Positions 33,601 through 46,351 of a stretch of DNA of 64,000 nucleotides are shown in pieces (the stretch's first letter is position 1; every line of letters begins with the position of its first letter). The position numbers and the translations under genes were made by a program. This stretch comes from Myotis daubentonii (Eukaryota; Chordata; Mammalia; Chiroptera; Vespertilionidae), in NCBI RefSeq assembly GCF_963259705.1, contig NC_081849.1:54222093-54286092 (forward strand), read 5' to 3'. Below the pieces are notes generated by a model. It had not been told where the DNA came from. It worked only from the letters and a program-made list of their open reading frames with translations, and did no database searches.

Positions 33601-35844
33601 CAGTAATCAGCAACATTGATGAAATAAAATTAAGAGCCTAAATAGGATTCAGTACACCTAAGAATTTAACTATTAATAAAGGCCCCATTATGTTTGCTGG
33701 GAACAAAAGGATAAATATTTTTGAGACATTAAAAGTCAATGGTAATGAAAATAAAAAATTATTTTAAAAATGGTGAAAATCATACATTTTGTTATACATA
33801 TTTTACCATAATTTTAAAAACTAACAGAGGAAACAAACTAAATGTCCCATAGATTATTTAAAAATAATTATGAATATTCAAAAAATAAAGTAGTTACCTA
33901 CTTTCTAAATTGCCCCCCAAAATGCCTTCAGTATTGTAATTATACAGATATACTGACAAGTAAAATAAATGGGATCCAATATTCTTTTAAAAGGTAAGTT
34001 GTAAGTAAAGTAGGTTTCCTTTGTAGACTTCTAATGGTGAAACAGATGTTTCCTAAGACCTGATAATGGCACAAGGGAGTTGCCATTTCAATGAAGTAAA
34101 CTGAAAATGATTCTCTGGATAGCTTCATTGGTGGTGGTGGTGGTGGTGTTGGGGGGGAGGCAGGGCGAGGGGGGGGGTTAGGGGGGTTGCCTCTTTCCAG
34201 ACCACCAAAGATCTGAAACAGGAAAGTGAGGGCATGTGTTTTATTTTCGCCTCCAGGGCAGTTAACAAATTTGCAGAAGAAGCTGTTCTAACCTCACATA
34301 TGAAATTTTTCCCCAGAGACAGAATCTGCATATGAAAAATCAGGTCCAATAATGGAACACATCAAGCTGCTGTGCCTACAATGCCTGGAAGCAAAACATT
34401 GAAGGCTTTATAATTTTTCAGAATTCCCTACAGAGAAAAAGAAAATTTAAAAAAAAAAAAAAAGCTCTCCCTTTATTATTTGGTCACTATTCACAACCTT
34501 ATTTGCTAATAGAGAGGGTGGTCCATTATAATCAAGTCTCATTTTCTGTTTAATGACTTTATACAGAGCCTACTTTAAATTCATATTATGTTGGATAAAG
34601 TAGTACGTCTCCTTTGTTTTAATGTTTGCTGTGTTGTGTAAAACTTGGAGTTTTATCAACCCATTTTTTATACCCAATTTGTAAAATTTTTAAAAATCAG
34701 CGTCTGGAAATGTGGATATTTTATATATTGAATGAACTGACAAAACATTATAGAAGTGATCGGGAAAAGCCAAAGGCACATCCAGATAATTAATAAAATT
34801 GTTTTCATATAAAAGTCATAACATCATAGAATTTGAAAGTAGCTATTTAAAATGTGAAGCACCAATTATTAATGATTCTCTCTCATCAAGCCCAATTTAA
34901 ATTTAAGGCATCTCAGCCATCAGTAGCAACCACTAATAACTTTTGAAACACTGCAATAGATTTTGCAGTTGATTCAGCATCAAGAAGTGTAACTATCCTA
35001 CATTTGCTCAGTTAGGCATCCATTCTGTTATATTCTCAATTGCTAAAAAAGCATTTATGATATAATTTACTATTTCTGAGGTTAGAATGAAAAGTGCTGC
35101 TTATTTTGCATGTCAGCAAATGACCAGACATAATGTACAAGGGATGAAAATGCAAAAAATAATATAAATTACTCAGCTCAATATCTAAAAAGCCCATGGT
35201 CTTCACAGGATTCAAACTTACAGCTGTCCCTATTAGCAGAAGGAGAACATTTGGTGCCATTTGATAGCATTTTCAAGAGATTTACTAACTGTTCTTCTCA
35301 CAAGGAGTCCTAAATTTAATAAAGAGAATGCTCACATGTCCAACAACACGAAGAATATTAGAGGCAATAGACCCAAAAAACTGACAGAAAAGGACATCTA
35401 AGTTTCCAACTCCTTCTTAGATATATTCATCTGAATTTATTTGTCTGACGTATCAAGGCCGTGAGGATCAAAATTAGATTCATTTTGGAAAAGTACTTTT
35501 TACCTGTGTTCTGCTGTCTTAATTAAGGTCATGTTCTTTCTGTGCAAAGGCAAAAATTCTCAGAATCATCTGCAGCTAAAGCTTCTAATTCACACCCAAA
35601 GCTTATTTAGTCAACCTTACATCTTCCTATTCTTCTTCTACCACTCGATGTTTATTTCTGCTTCTGCAGGCCACGCCCTCGTCCTCCTTTGAATGAACTG
35701 TTATATTAACTTGCTTATTGATTTCTCTACTTCCTTTGTTTTTCAAGTCATCAATCAATGGGTGGCAGAATTAATATGAAACACAACTAAAAAATTTATG
35801 AGTATACTCTATGACATATAAAAGGAAGTAAAAACTTTGGCCAA
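33601..35844. other. Gene-free stretch with a G-rich tract
   Basis: Contains the G-rich tract at 34128-34188 (listed) and an isolated VES-like phrase at 34863-34889 ('ccaattattaatgattctctctcatca'). A 16-base A run lies near 34448. The unique part 34990-35300 has no assignment. No exon supported. Confidence 0.45.
34128..34188 (+). repeat. (GGT)n followed by G-runs, quadruplex-prone
   Basis: Seven or so GGT units lead into runs of 7, 9 and 6 G with short spacers on the plus strand. It fits the usual four-run quadruplex pattern. Confidence 0.75.
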
Positions 35845-36056
35845 GTCCAGCCAGTGTTGCTCAGTGGTTGAGCCTGGACCCATTAACTAGGAGGTCACGG
35901 CTCTATTTCTGGTCAGGGCACATGCCTGGATTGGGGGCTCAATCCCAGGTGGGAGGCATGCAGGAGGCAGCTGATTAATGATTCTCTCTCATCACTGATG
36001 TTTCTCTCTCTCCCTCCCTCTCCCTTCCTTTCTCTGAAATGAATAAAAACATATAT
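35845..36056 (+). mobile_element. VES SINE with TSD
   Basis: 'gtccagccagtgttgctcagtggttgagcc', 'aggaggtcacgg', 'tcagggcacatgcc', 'catcactgatgtttctctctctcc', 'gaaatgaataaaaacat'. Flanks aaaactttggccaa (35831-35844) and aaaacctttggccaa (36057-36071) differ by one inserted C. Confidence 0.95.
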
Positions 36057-36229
36057 AAAACCTTTGGCCAATTGTAGAATATTTTATCAAATATATCAGA
36101 AGTAAGTGACCTAGAATCACAGATACCCCCAATAATCTCTATCTGTTTCTTGTATAGTTTCCTTCCATACTGAAAAGGATAACTTACTTAACCAATCAAA
36201 TACTGTGGCGATAATGGTGCATGACTTTT

Positions 36230-36720
36230 GTGGGTAGGTCATAAAAAACACTCTGGTTTCTGCCTTGCTTTCTTTTAGATCACTAGTTCTAGTGGAAGCC
36301 TGCTGCCAAATTTGAGGATACTCAAGTACCCCTACTTAGAGTTTAGAGTCACATAGAGGTCCATGTGATACAAAACTGAGGTCTCCAGCCAACAGTCAGC
36401 TCTAACGTGCTGGGCACATGACTGAGTCACCTTGGAAGTGGATTCTTTGGCTCCAGAGAAACCTTCAGATGACTGAAGCGCCACCCAAATTCTTGACTGC
36501 AGCCTCATGAGAGATCCTGTGCCAGAATCACCCAGCCAATCTAATCCCTGGATTCCTGACCCCAAAACCTCTGTGAAATAATAAACATTAATTGTTTTAC
36601 AAAAATGGATATAAACTGTATAGCAATGGATGTATTACATGGCAATGACAAATTTTTACATAGTAATGAATAAATTAATATAAGAGTTTTAATTTTATGG
36701 GTAGCATTATGTAGCAATAA
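36230..36720 (+). mobile_element. MLT1-like MaLR solo LTR (ancient)
   Basis: 'ctggtttctgccttgctttctttt', 'actgaggtctccagccaacagtcagc', 'cttggaagtggattc', 'gccttcagatgactg' style run, 'gactgcagcctcatgagagatcctgtgccagaatcacccag', 'tgtgaaataataaacattaattgtttta' and a degraded 'gcagcaatagataa' end. This is the 3' half of an ERVL-MaLR type LTR. No internal retroviral sequence is seen. The subfamily is uncertain. Confidence 0.7.
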
Positions 36721-37702
36721 AATACTCTACACAGAGAATCAAAACTTGGGTGCTAGGTATGAGACAGTAGAAGCATATGCTATATAAAATACTCTACAAG
36801 GTCAGGAGATAAAGAAAAGGAAGGCCGTTCTGCCACTTTTACTCCCATGTAAAAATCCAGTTTAACAACCTTTCTCCAGAGTCCATCTTATTCCATACAT
36901 GGTTCATGTGTTTGCTCCAAATGAAACAGACATTATCAAAACCTAGGTGAATCCTAAATTAGAAAGAACTGTCAAGTCACATGTTTCTCTTGTTTGTATG
37001 TTTATTGGACATCTGTTTGAGATAATAAAAAATAAACAACACAAGGTAATGTATGATTTGGCTCTACGTTGATACTGACACAATTCTTTTTCTCTGTTTT
37101 GAAATCCAGTAGTTAAAGAGTTCTATCGCCAAAAGTTTAATGCAGAAGTTATATGACAATTTTAAGTAGCTGTGAATTAAAAGAAAAATATGTCAATTCT
37201 TCTATCTTACAAGCCAGGCTTCCTCCACCTCTACTCTACACACCCTTTGTTGCAGGGGCCTTCCTCTGTATTGCAGCGCCCTTGGCCTCGACGCACCAGA
37301 TGCCAGGAGCACCATCCCCTTCACCTTTCCATGCCATTATAAAAAACGTTCACGGACTTCAACCAAGGTTCCTGGGAAGACATTTACCCTTCTTGAAGGA
37401 CTGCTGTTACAGATATAAGGATGTAATGTAATTTGTAAGCATTTACTGAAAAAGAAGTCTTTAAACAAGTAGGAATGTTCCCATCTGTCCTGCAGCCCTC
37501 CTTACCAAAGGATGAAAAATAAAGAAAACCCAGATTCTTCTGTTTGGATATTCTGATTACAGAATCTGAGGCCATCTGCCATAAGTTATAATAATCTGCC
37601 AGATTGTCACAAATGATCAGCCTGATGTTAGGAATCAAGAGGAAAAAGTATTTTTAGATGGTATATGATCTTTACTACAAAAGGTAAAGAAGGTTTTTAA
37701 TT

Positions 37703-37704
<2 letters not shown>
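36721..37704. other. Gene-free stretch
   Basis: No assigned repeat. The open frame near 37153-37431 (92 codons) has proline-rich sequence but no domain or splice support that I can defend. Confidence 0.4.

Positions 37705-37748
<44 letters not shown>
37705..37748 (+). repeat. (AC)n microsatellite
   Basis: Twenty-two uninterrupted AC units. Confidence 0.96.
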
Positions 37749-37750
<2 letters not shown>

Positions 37751-38659
37751 ATGTACTCTAGAAAAACCAGCCATTTGTTCTCACTACTTCTAGCAGGTGA
37801 CCAAATGAACATCAAAATTTTCCACATTTACATTTTGCAATACACATTACATACAAATGGTATGTAGGTGTTTCACAGTATGTAAAATATGTTTTCTTAT
37901 TTCATCTATTCATTCCAATTTTACTCTTAATCTTCATTGTTAATCCTGTTCTTCAAATATCTCCTATTCCCTTAGCACATTCTGTGGCCCATTATCCTTT
38001 TACTTCTTCCATATTCATAGAATCCATGATTATTAAAATAATATTCTAATAAGCATTTTTAATTCACACATATTATCTATATTTTATATCATAATCTGCT
38101 TTTTCAATCATAAACACTGAATACATCCTAGCCTCAAATGAACTTCACACATAGTTGCAATCAGTTTGCCAAGCCTCAATAAAAATTTCAAAAGTAATAT
38201 GCTAATATTTTGCTCTACAAAATAACTCTCTCAAAACTCAAATGGGCTATAGGGCCAATTTGTAATCTCTAATTCATCTTTTCTAAATCTTTGAAACATT
38301 TTTGTGCTTCCCCCTGGATTTCATTTCCCATTTCAATCTGAAATGATTTCCTTTCCACTCTTTTATCCATTACAGAGTATCTCTACATATTAATCCATTT
38401 CTTTCTCCCTTCTCTTCTCAAATAATAATTTTTTCACTTATTATTTCTTCTTTTGAATCTTCAATTGCTCCTTCTCCACCAAACTCTTTATCCTATTATA
38501 AAGTGTTTTAATTTTCTATATTCATTCCTGTCCTACAACTACATAGTGGCAATGCTGGACCAACCACACAAAAGCCATCACAGACCCTCTTTTCCCTTAC
38601 CCTCCTATATAAGAAAGGCAAGTACGCCAAATTAATTTCACATCCTCCCTTGGAGTCAC
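37749..38659. other. Gene-free pyrimidine-rich stretch
   Basis: C/T-rich on the plus strand, which recalls old L2 or LTR sequence, but no phrase is specific enough to name. Confidence 0.35.
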
Positions 38660-38990
38660 GGATAGCCACAGTACATGGTTATGTAGTTAGAAATGTAGCT
38701 AGCAAACCCTGGGGAGAGATTTCCTCATTATATAGAAAGGCAAAGTCTTGACAGGAGAAATAACTTCTCTCCCTCTGCCTCCCCCACTCTTCCTGCCTGG
38801 AGTGTAGTTGTTAAGTCTAGAGGTGCAGTAGCTGTGCTGCAATCATAAGTCATCATCTTACAAAAAAAGATGCTAAGAAAGGAGAAATAAAAAGCAGAAA
38901 GCACCTGGGACCCTAATATATTTTTCAGCCACAAAACTCCCTGGATGCCTCACTCCACAGTTCTTGCTAATGGAATAATAAATAACCAAA
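38660..38990 (+). mobile_element. Ancient LTR-like or DNA-element relic
   Basis: 'tagttagaaatgtagctagcaaaccctgggg', 'cttcctgcctggagtgtagttg', 'ggtgcagtagctgtgctgcaatcataag', 'aagatgctaagaaaggagaaataaaaagcagaaagcacctggg', ending near 'ggaataataaata'. This word order is that of a common old mammalian LTR. I cannot assign the family. Confidence 0.5.
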
Positions 38991-39454
38991 AAAAATGAAA
39001 CACATTAACAAAAATTATTGTAATTTTATTTTTTGTTACTTGCAAGCCAATATGATGTTAATGGATATCTTTCTTTGATATCTCCCTACTTCCACACCCA
39101 AATGACAAAAAATTAAAATGATAACTGAACTATATATGTGCTTACTATCCCTATTTTGTCACCAATCATTCATTACAGTGGAGTGGTTGCAAACTGTTGG
39201 CCCTCAGGGCTGTTAATGCCAGGAGTTATTATGTTTTGCTCAAAAGAGTTTATATAAATTTTAAATTACCAACGCTTAAGCATTAGAAAATGTTAGTGTT
39301 TTAGATTTCCGGGTTCATGAAAACAAAAAACAAACCAAAAAAAAGGTCAAGTAACATTGCACTAACCCCTACATCCTGAAGCATCACAGCTGCAATTGGA
39401 TAACGGCTGCTTTTGAAACTGAAGCCAACAATACAATAGTGAGAAGCTTTACTT
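38991..39454. other. Gene-free stretch
   Basis: Begins after the ancient repeat. Around 39183-39250 there is a hint of a hAT-type opening ('gtggttgcaaactgttggcc'), too weak to call. Confidence 0.35.
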
Positions 39455-39577
39455 TCAACAATGGTGCTGGACATCCACAGCCAAAGAAAATGAATCTAGA
39501 CACAGATCTTACACCCTTCACAAAAATTAACTCAAAATGGATCATAGATCTAAAGGTGAAAGACGAAAGTATAAAAC
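39455..39577 (+). pseudogene. LINE-1 ORF2 fragment (C-terminal region)
   Basis: 'tttcaacaatggtgctggacatccacagcc' and 'ttacacccttcacaaaaattaactcaaaatggatcatagatctaaaggtgaaag' encode the L1 ORF2 segment around 'FNNGAGHP' and '[15 protein letters not shown]'. The same region occurs in the L1 at 11.9 kb (about 13106-13220) but is far more diverged here. Sequence on either side is not L1. Confidence 0.75.
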
Positions 39578-40718
39578 GGCCATCCACCAGGCAAGAGACC
39601 ATACTCTCTTGTCTTCTTTTCCAAGTAGACAAATCCTGGTCTTTTCAGAACAAACTCCAAAAGTACTGTTGTTCAGAGGCTCTGCTGGTCCTCCTAAAAG
39701 GCCGGGTACCTGCACTTTCCTTATGGCACTGGGTGTGTAAGCTTTCATGTGTATCCCATAAGCTCCTTGTGGGCAGCATTTATGTGAAATGGATTCTGGG
39801 TCTGCAACTGTGTGCCATAAATATTTGCTAAACAAAGTAACTTTGTATGCCTACTTTTATATATCTAGAGCTAGATATTAAATGCTATAAAATATGAATA
39901 ACAACATCTTTGCACTGCACTGATATGTTTCTTTCAATATTTGCTTGAATGTTAAATCTTATGGATATACAAATGAGAAGAGACAAGGAGATACAAAATG
40001 TGTATTGAAATAGAATATAAAAAAAGTAAAGAGTCTCACTTTTTGAAGTCGAAAAGGGGCAAATTAAATATTTATTGACTTCTCAGAGTCCAAATAAAGG
40101 CATACATGATTGAGTTAAAAGTGCTGAGTGTTTCCAAGCACCCAAACTGCTTGGGCTGAAAATCAAATTAAGGAGCTCAAACCCTGCTATACTGCACAGA
40201 AAATGAAAATGAATAAAATAGAAAAGGGATGGTGTTGACTGACATGTAAATAAGCAACACTGTTGGGAAACTAAAATATACTATATTTAAGGGAACTAAG
40301 TTGTAAACTGATATCCTCTGATTGGCAACATTTGCACAGGAGGAACAGTAAGAACAAGTGTCAAGAGATTTGGCAGAGCTTTGGCAAAAAGCACCCGGTG
40401 CTTTACTTTGCTATAGAATTGTTTCATACTCAAACCCTTCAAATTCTTATATGTGGATTCATTAATTGTTTTAGCACAACAGGCAGGATTAAGATTTATA
40501 AAATAAGACTGTCTCAAAGAGAGATAAAAGGAACATTTCTGTAGGAGCAAATTAAAAATTACATTAAAAATGGATATTTTTCTACTTAAGATGTTCCTAA
40601 AATTATGAATTTTTTGGCTGAAGAACATTAGGCTGACAAATACTGATGTCTAAAAAAGCTTTTATCAAATGATTTTTATTTCAAAAATGTAAGATTCTAG
40701 TCTACACATATATGTGTT

Positions 40719-40721
<3 letters not shown>
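39578..40721. other. Gene-free stretch
   Basis: Around 39740-39840 the phrases 'ataagctccttgtgggcagc' and 'ccataaatatttgctaaac' suggest an L2 3' end. The rest, including the 110-codon reverse frame near 40.3-40.6 kb, has no support as a gene. Confidence 0.4.

Positions 40722-40759
<38 letters not shown>
40722..40759. repeat. (AT)n microsatellite
   Basis: Nineteen AT units, with a further ATAT/CACA-rich border. Confidence 0.93.
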
Positions 40760-40762
<3 letters not shown>

Positions 40763-40815
40763 ACACATATATATTATTACAACTTTATAAAAATAGTATC
40801 CATATAAAAACTGGC

Positions 40816-41037
40816 AGCCCTAGCTGGTTTGGCTCAGTGAACAGAGCATTAACCTGCGGACTGAAGGGTCCCAGGTTCAATTCCAGTCAAGGGTACATGC
40901 CCAGGTTTCAGGCCTGATGCCCAGTAGGGGGCGTGCAGGAGGCAGCCAATCAATGATTCTCTCATCATTGATGTTTTTATCTCTCTCGCCCTCTCCCTTC
41001 CTCTCTGAAATCAAAAATATATATTTTTTTAAAAAGG
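40816..41037 (+). mobile_element. VES SINE, second head subfamily
   Basis: 'agccctagctggtttggctcagtgaacagagc', 'aacctgcggactgaagggtcc', 'aggttcaattcc', 'tcaagggtacatgcc', 'cagtagggggcgtgcaggaggcagcc', 'gaaatcaaaaatat'. This head ('cctgcggactgaagggtcc') differs from the 'gaaccaggaggtcacgg' head of most copies. Short TSD actggc before 40816 and after 41037. Confidence 0.93.
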
Positions 41038-41204
41038 ACTGGCGCACACTCATTCTGACAAGTCAGTGATACAATAAGTGATTTTTAACATTTTTATGTA
41101 TCTTGCATTAAAAATAAAATCTTAAATAAACCTTTTTATACTTTATTTACTACTCATACAACTTCTCCCTGCCTTTACCATTTTTTGAAGAAAACCCATT
41201 TTAT

Positions 41205-41413
41205 TTTATTTTTATAATATATTTTTATTGATTTCAGATAGAGGAAAGGGAAGGGAGAGAGACACATCAATGATGAGACAGAATCATTGATCCACTGCCT
41301 CCTGCACACCCCCTACTGGGATCAAGCCTACCACCTGGGCCCTAACCAGAAATCAAACCCTGACCTCCTGGTTCATGGGTCAACGCTCAACTACTGAGCT
41401 ACACCAGCCGGGC
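41205..41413 (-). mobile_element. VES SINE with 18-bp TSD
   Basis: Reverse-strand VES, 168 bp from the previous plus-strand VES. TSD gaagaaaacccattttat at 41187-41204; the right copy (41414-41434) has three extra bases (gaagaacaaaacccattttat), so one side gained or lost an AAC. Confidence 0.94.
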
Positions 41414-41434
41414 GAAGAACAAAACCCATTTTAT

Positions 41435-42479
41435 ACATCCCTACACATTCTACTATCATCTGTAATCATATTTTCAATATTATGAAGACTGAAAAATATA
41501 GTTAGGAAAGTTGGAAGTCAAGCCCTGAATAATTTTCTTATCTACTATAAATTTACAAAATGAAAATAAAAGAAAATTACATTTAAATATTTTATATCTA
41601 TGGACAACTTTAATACCATGTGCTTTATTGGCCTGGTGGAATGCAGATTCGTCAATACATAAATACAGTTTGAGATGACAGCCTAAAATCTTGAAGTCTG
41701 TGTGTCTCAGCAGCTAACTCTGCTGGGTCTGCTCTGATTAACACCCAGAGCCCTTCATCCAATTTCTTTGGCAATTGGTATTGGTTATCTCTTATTATAG
41801 ATAACTATGGAAATTTTATTGGACTGCTTCTCTTTCGTACTGATAAAAATGTTATTCCCCCCCACCCCAGCCTATATTCTCCTTTTCCTTGGAAGTTTTG
41901 TAGTATATGTAAGTGGTAAGATCCAATTTGTTTACCCTCTGTTAAGATTAGGAAACATTTGTAGTTTCCCAAAGTTGAGTTGATTGTGATAGTTGAGGGG
42001 TTTCTGCAAAATGCATTACATGGTGAGGTTTTATCTGCTGATAAGAACAAAGTTTCATAGAGTGAATTCCATGGTAAACTACAGCAGCCTGGGTACCTAT
42101 CTCCTCTTGTCTTCCTTTTAAGAATATTTTTAGAAATAAGGAGGGCATTACCTATGTATTTTAGTTCTTTAAATTTTAAATGTTTATACTAAAGGTTATT
42201 TTTTTCTTTCATATAAGCAAATATAAATAATTTCTACTTTCTAAACCCACAGAGAGTTGACAGGAAATGAGGGGAGCATAGAAAGTAACGGTGCCACGCA
42301 TCATGTCCTTTCGCTGGATGGCTCATCCTGTTAGTGTTTGCTACTTCCTCTTCCTTGCCTACCCACTACTTTGGGGCACTTCCTGGTGTTATCCCCAGAG
42401 GCTTTCCCTAATTTTACTCTTGTTTCCTGGAGGTCTACCATTTTATAACTTTACCTAAGTACCCTCAGACACCTTCAAC
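41435..42479. other. Gene-free stretch
   Basis: AT-rich, no repeat named, no exon supported. Confidence 0.4.
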
Positions 42480-42990
42480 TCCGTATGTCTAGAAAGTGAG
42501 CCATTCGTTCCTAGTAAAACCACTCTTCACTGTGCATTTCCTCCATAAACACAGTCACCCAGACTAAAACCCTTGGAATGGTCTACCCCTCTCCTGTTCA
42601 CTCTTGCCATCTTACCTGTTACTGCTTTTCACTCCCTCCACATCCCTCTATTACTTCTCCATCATTATTGCTTGGCTGACGTTTTTTCCTACCCTTCCTG
42701 GCTTGGATTATTCTGACTCATACCTGGTCATTCTGCTGGTAATGGAAAAGCTCTTCAATTTTACAGCAGAGCTTTTCCACAGTCAGCAGTGATCTGCCTG
42801 CCTTATAGCATAAATCTGAATGTCATTTTCCTGCTGAGAAGTTCTTGATGGCTGCCCACTGCAAACTACTCTTCATGGTATAGGAGTCCTTAATAATCTG
42901 ACTCCTAACTCCCAAATGCTATCATCCTGAGTTTATGGCCATCTCTGCTCTCCCCCAACTCTATCCTGTAGCAAGGCTTATAGTGGTGAC
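42480..42990 (+). mobile_element. L2-like LINE fragment
   Basis: 'actaaaacccttggaatgg', 'gctgagaagttcttgatggctgcccactgcaaactactc', 'ataatctgactcctaactcccaaatgc', 'ctctgctctcccccaac' follow the L2 3'-end order with considerable divergence. It contains a 12-bp perfect inverted repeat (42743-42754 / 42768-42779). Confidence 0.6.
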
Positions 42991-43240
42991 AATATACTAA
43001 AAGATTCACCAACAAAGTCATATACTCAAATACAAATCCCAGGAGTAGCATATCTGAATAGACTAGCTACAGTTATTTATCTGGCCCATGGAGTAAATGC
43101 AATACCTCCCAACACTATCCAGTGAGGAATCTGTAATTCCAATAAGAAATCCTCAAAGCTCTTAGAGAGTGGGAATGGGTGGGCAGCCAAAGTAAACATA
43201 ACAAAACAAATTTAACAAATTTTAAAATTTCCACTATACT

Positions 43241-43462
43241 GTAGGCCAGCAAACATTTTCTGTAAAGGGCCAGATAATAAATAGTTGAGTGGTTTTTTTT
43301 TGGTCCATACAGTCATTGTCATGACTATTCACCTCTCCATTGTGGCCCAGATGCAATCAGAGATAATGGGTAAAGGACTGGATGTGGCCATGTGGCAGTA
43401 AAATTTTATGTACAAAAACAGACTGTGGTTAAGATTTGGCCTGGGGAGTTTTTGTTTTTCAA
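43241..43462 (+). mobile_element. hAT-Charlie MITE (MER-type)
   Basis: 'ggccagcaaacattttctgtaaagggccagataataaatag', 'gtccatacagtcattgtc', 'gactattcacctctccattgtggccc', 'ggatgtggccatg', 'taaaattttatgtacaaaaacagactgtgg', 'gatttggcctgggg'. This is the recognisable 'ggcaaactttttctgtaaagggccagatagtaaat' non-autonomous hAT element. Terminal inverted repeats are worn. Confidence 0.8.
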
Positions 43463-44266
43463 TCCCTTCAATGCATCATAGCATCATGATTTCAAAGTAA
43501 GATACCCATGGATCAAATTAAGACTTTGTTGTGTGTCTGATGTTATCGTAGGAAACAGGAAAAACATTATATAAATCCGTTTGGTATCTCCAAATGAATA
43601 AAAGAATTATACAGTCTCTGTGAATCAGAAAAGGACAACCACTGGAAAAATTAAGCTAAGAGGATGAGATGGGAAAACAATAAGAAGGAATAAAAAAAGA
43701 GATTAAGGAAGTAAGAAGTGTTTCAAGACATCAAAAATTAATGGCTGAATTAATACTTACTTTATAAACAAGACTAAACATAATTAACAATGAAAAACCA
43801 TTGGCCATAAAAGAAAAACTTGCAAATAATTCTTCTAATATGTAAAGTAAAAACAAAGCCATGACAAAGAGCGCTATGGCATACATGAACTATAAAGTGA
43901 ACTTGAAAATATTCTGCCTTTGAGGAATACTAGTAAATCAGAAAGATTTTCATAGTAATTAAATTTAGACTTACAAAATAAGCAAAAATTGAAGAACTGA
44001 AAAATCACAATAATACAAGGTACAGTATTTTTTCTTCTAGAAATCTAAGCTCAGGAAATATATTATAATGAAATAATTCTGAATATAACTTGTTTTAATA
44101 TAAAAAATGAGAAAACAAATATTAAAAATTACAAGATGATCAAAACTGGGTATTATATAGTCATTAAATAAGAATATGCTTTTAAAAAGTTATGTGGAAA
44201 TGCTACATATACTTTTCAAATTTAAAAAGTCAGATATAAAAATTTATAAACAGCCCATTTGAACTA
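43463..44266. other. Gene-free A-rich stretch
   Basis: A-rich on the plus strand with no recognisable family; no exon. Confidence 0.4.
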
Positions 44267-44444
44267 TCTATATATACAAAAGCCTAAAATGCAAATTGTC
44301 CCCGCGGGAGTTCCACTGGGAGACCAATTGCTTGCTATGACGTGCGCTGACCACCAGGGGCTCGCGTAGAATGAAGGAAGGCCCCGATCACCGGCCAGGC
44401 CTAGGGACCCTACTCATGCAAAATGTCATGCACCAGGCCTCTAG
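44267..44444 (+). mobile_element. Non-autonomous Helitron, 178 bp
   Basis: Host A (44266), 5' TCTATATATACAAAAGCC, 3' 'caccaggcctctag' (CTAG 44441-44444), host T. The terminal hairpin is eroded (catgcaaaatgtcatgc). One imperfect CTCF-like core (ccaccaggggct, from 44351). Size and layout resemble the 180-bp element at 22854. Confidence 0.9.
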
Positions 44445-46351
44445 TTTTTTAAATAACTGAATAAGAAAAAATGAAAAGATTCATGCTTAATTTTAACCAT
44501 GACTTGGACTTCTAATATCAATTTTTTTTCTGCTTCCTTATGTATTCCTTTCTTCAATTTTTTTTTAAGGACAAGAGCAGAAATAAATGAAAATCAAATA
44601 GGTAAATGTATTTTCAATCTGTTGATCAGATAATCAAATGTAAAATAATCTAAAATTTTGGAGAGTTTCAGAAGTACTATAGAATGAATTTTAGGTTCCA
44701 CTTTCAAAACCTGATATGAGAATAGGATAAAACAGGAATTTTCAAGTGCATAAAGATTTCCTTGTTATATTTTCATTTACCTGTGTTACAATGTATTTCA
44801 TTTCCATTAAAATCAGTAAAATACAGTGGGTAAAAGAGAAGTTTGTGAAGTCAAAAATACGTAGGTATACTTTCTATACTTTTTTAAAAATATAAAAATC
44901 AAGGATGTAATACACAAATGCATAACAATTTTACTTAGAACCTGAAAAATTATAGCCAGTACTTCCGAGCTCATACAGTTCAGTGTTTCCCTGAATAATT
45001 TAATTGAGAATTTCTTATTAAGCCAAATTGAATAGCCCCCTCTTGGCCTAGAATCATATCCATATCAAACTTCTGCTCAGGAATTAAAGATCATTAGTGG
45101 TGTCTTTCAGACCAGATATAAAGGAAAGTGGAAATCTCTTCTCTTCTACAATCCACTTCCTTCTCCCCCAACTCAACCCACTTCTTTTGTATCAGGCAAC
45201 ATGATATATGGATTTAATTGAGGTCAATCTTTTTCTAATCCATGGTATGAAGGGAAAAGCAGCATTGCTAAGGGGTCTGTAGCCGTATTTAAGCTTGCTT
45301 AATTTCCCAGTGAGCTTTATATCATTGCCTAAGACCTAAGAATTAATAATGAGGGGCTCATGTTCATAAAGTCACTTGGAACATAAGCATTTTTGCCAGT
45401 GAAATATTTTTCAACATCTCTCCCACATTTTAAAAAGCATTTATTTTCAATTATGTTTAAATTTCAATTTATGCAATAAATTCTACAAATGCATTTTTTA
45501 TTTCAGGAAAACAATTTTTAAAGTATATCTAAATTGAAATAACGCCCTAAATTAATCTCAAAAGTTATGTCAAACCTAAATTTAACACGTTTTATTGGAT
45601 TTATTGGGTTGACATTGGTTAATAAAATTATATAGGTTTCAGAATTTTAAAAAATCTTAAAGGTTTCCAGTCTACAATACAACATCTGTATATTGTGTTG
45701 AGTATTTACCACTTCAGGTCAAGTTTCCTCCCTTATGGAAAGTAAGGCACCAGGAATTAAAACACTCACTGTACAAAACATAGACCTTTGGGAACTATTC
45801 AGTTCATCTTCCCAAAGAAATGGTTAAAAGGAAATTTATTAGGATTTATAAATAGGAGACTTCAATTTTAGTCCTCAGAGTTCAGAAATGGTTGCTGTTG
45901 TTCAGAACGTCAGGGTAAACAAGCAGGAAAGGCTGGTGGGACCTGGGCGGTAAGCAGAGAGCTGGTGGAGAGGTGTTGAGTATGCAGCTAAGAGAATGCA
46001 GATGCCAGCCCCGAAGGACCCTCTTCTTGGCTGTGTACTAGTACTTGTGTCTTAAGCTTCCTATTTTTTTTCCCCATGCAATAGCCTTGGAACTTTATGT
46101 CTCTCCTCTACTGGTATCTAAGACCTCTGGAATAATGCCTCACCTGCACAAAATACTCGATGCAGCATGATTATTTTTATAGACTGAAATCAATTAATCT
46201 TCTTTCCTCCCTCTTCCGCTCTGCCTCTCTCTTTCTCTGTCTTTCTTACTCTTGCTCTCATTCTCACTCCCTTACGTACTCGCTTCCTTCCAGGGGCTTT
46301 TAATTTGTTTTAAGGTTTTATGTTGATATGGTACCCAAGTGACCACTATTA

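Noticed and set aside
34863..34889. A possible VES fragment
   Set aside because: Only about 27 bases match the central VES phrase; no head, tail or TSD. It may be a relic, but I would not annotate it as an element.
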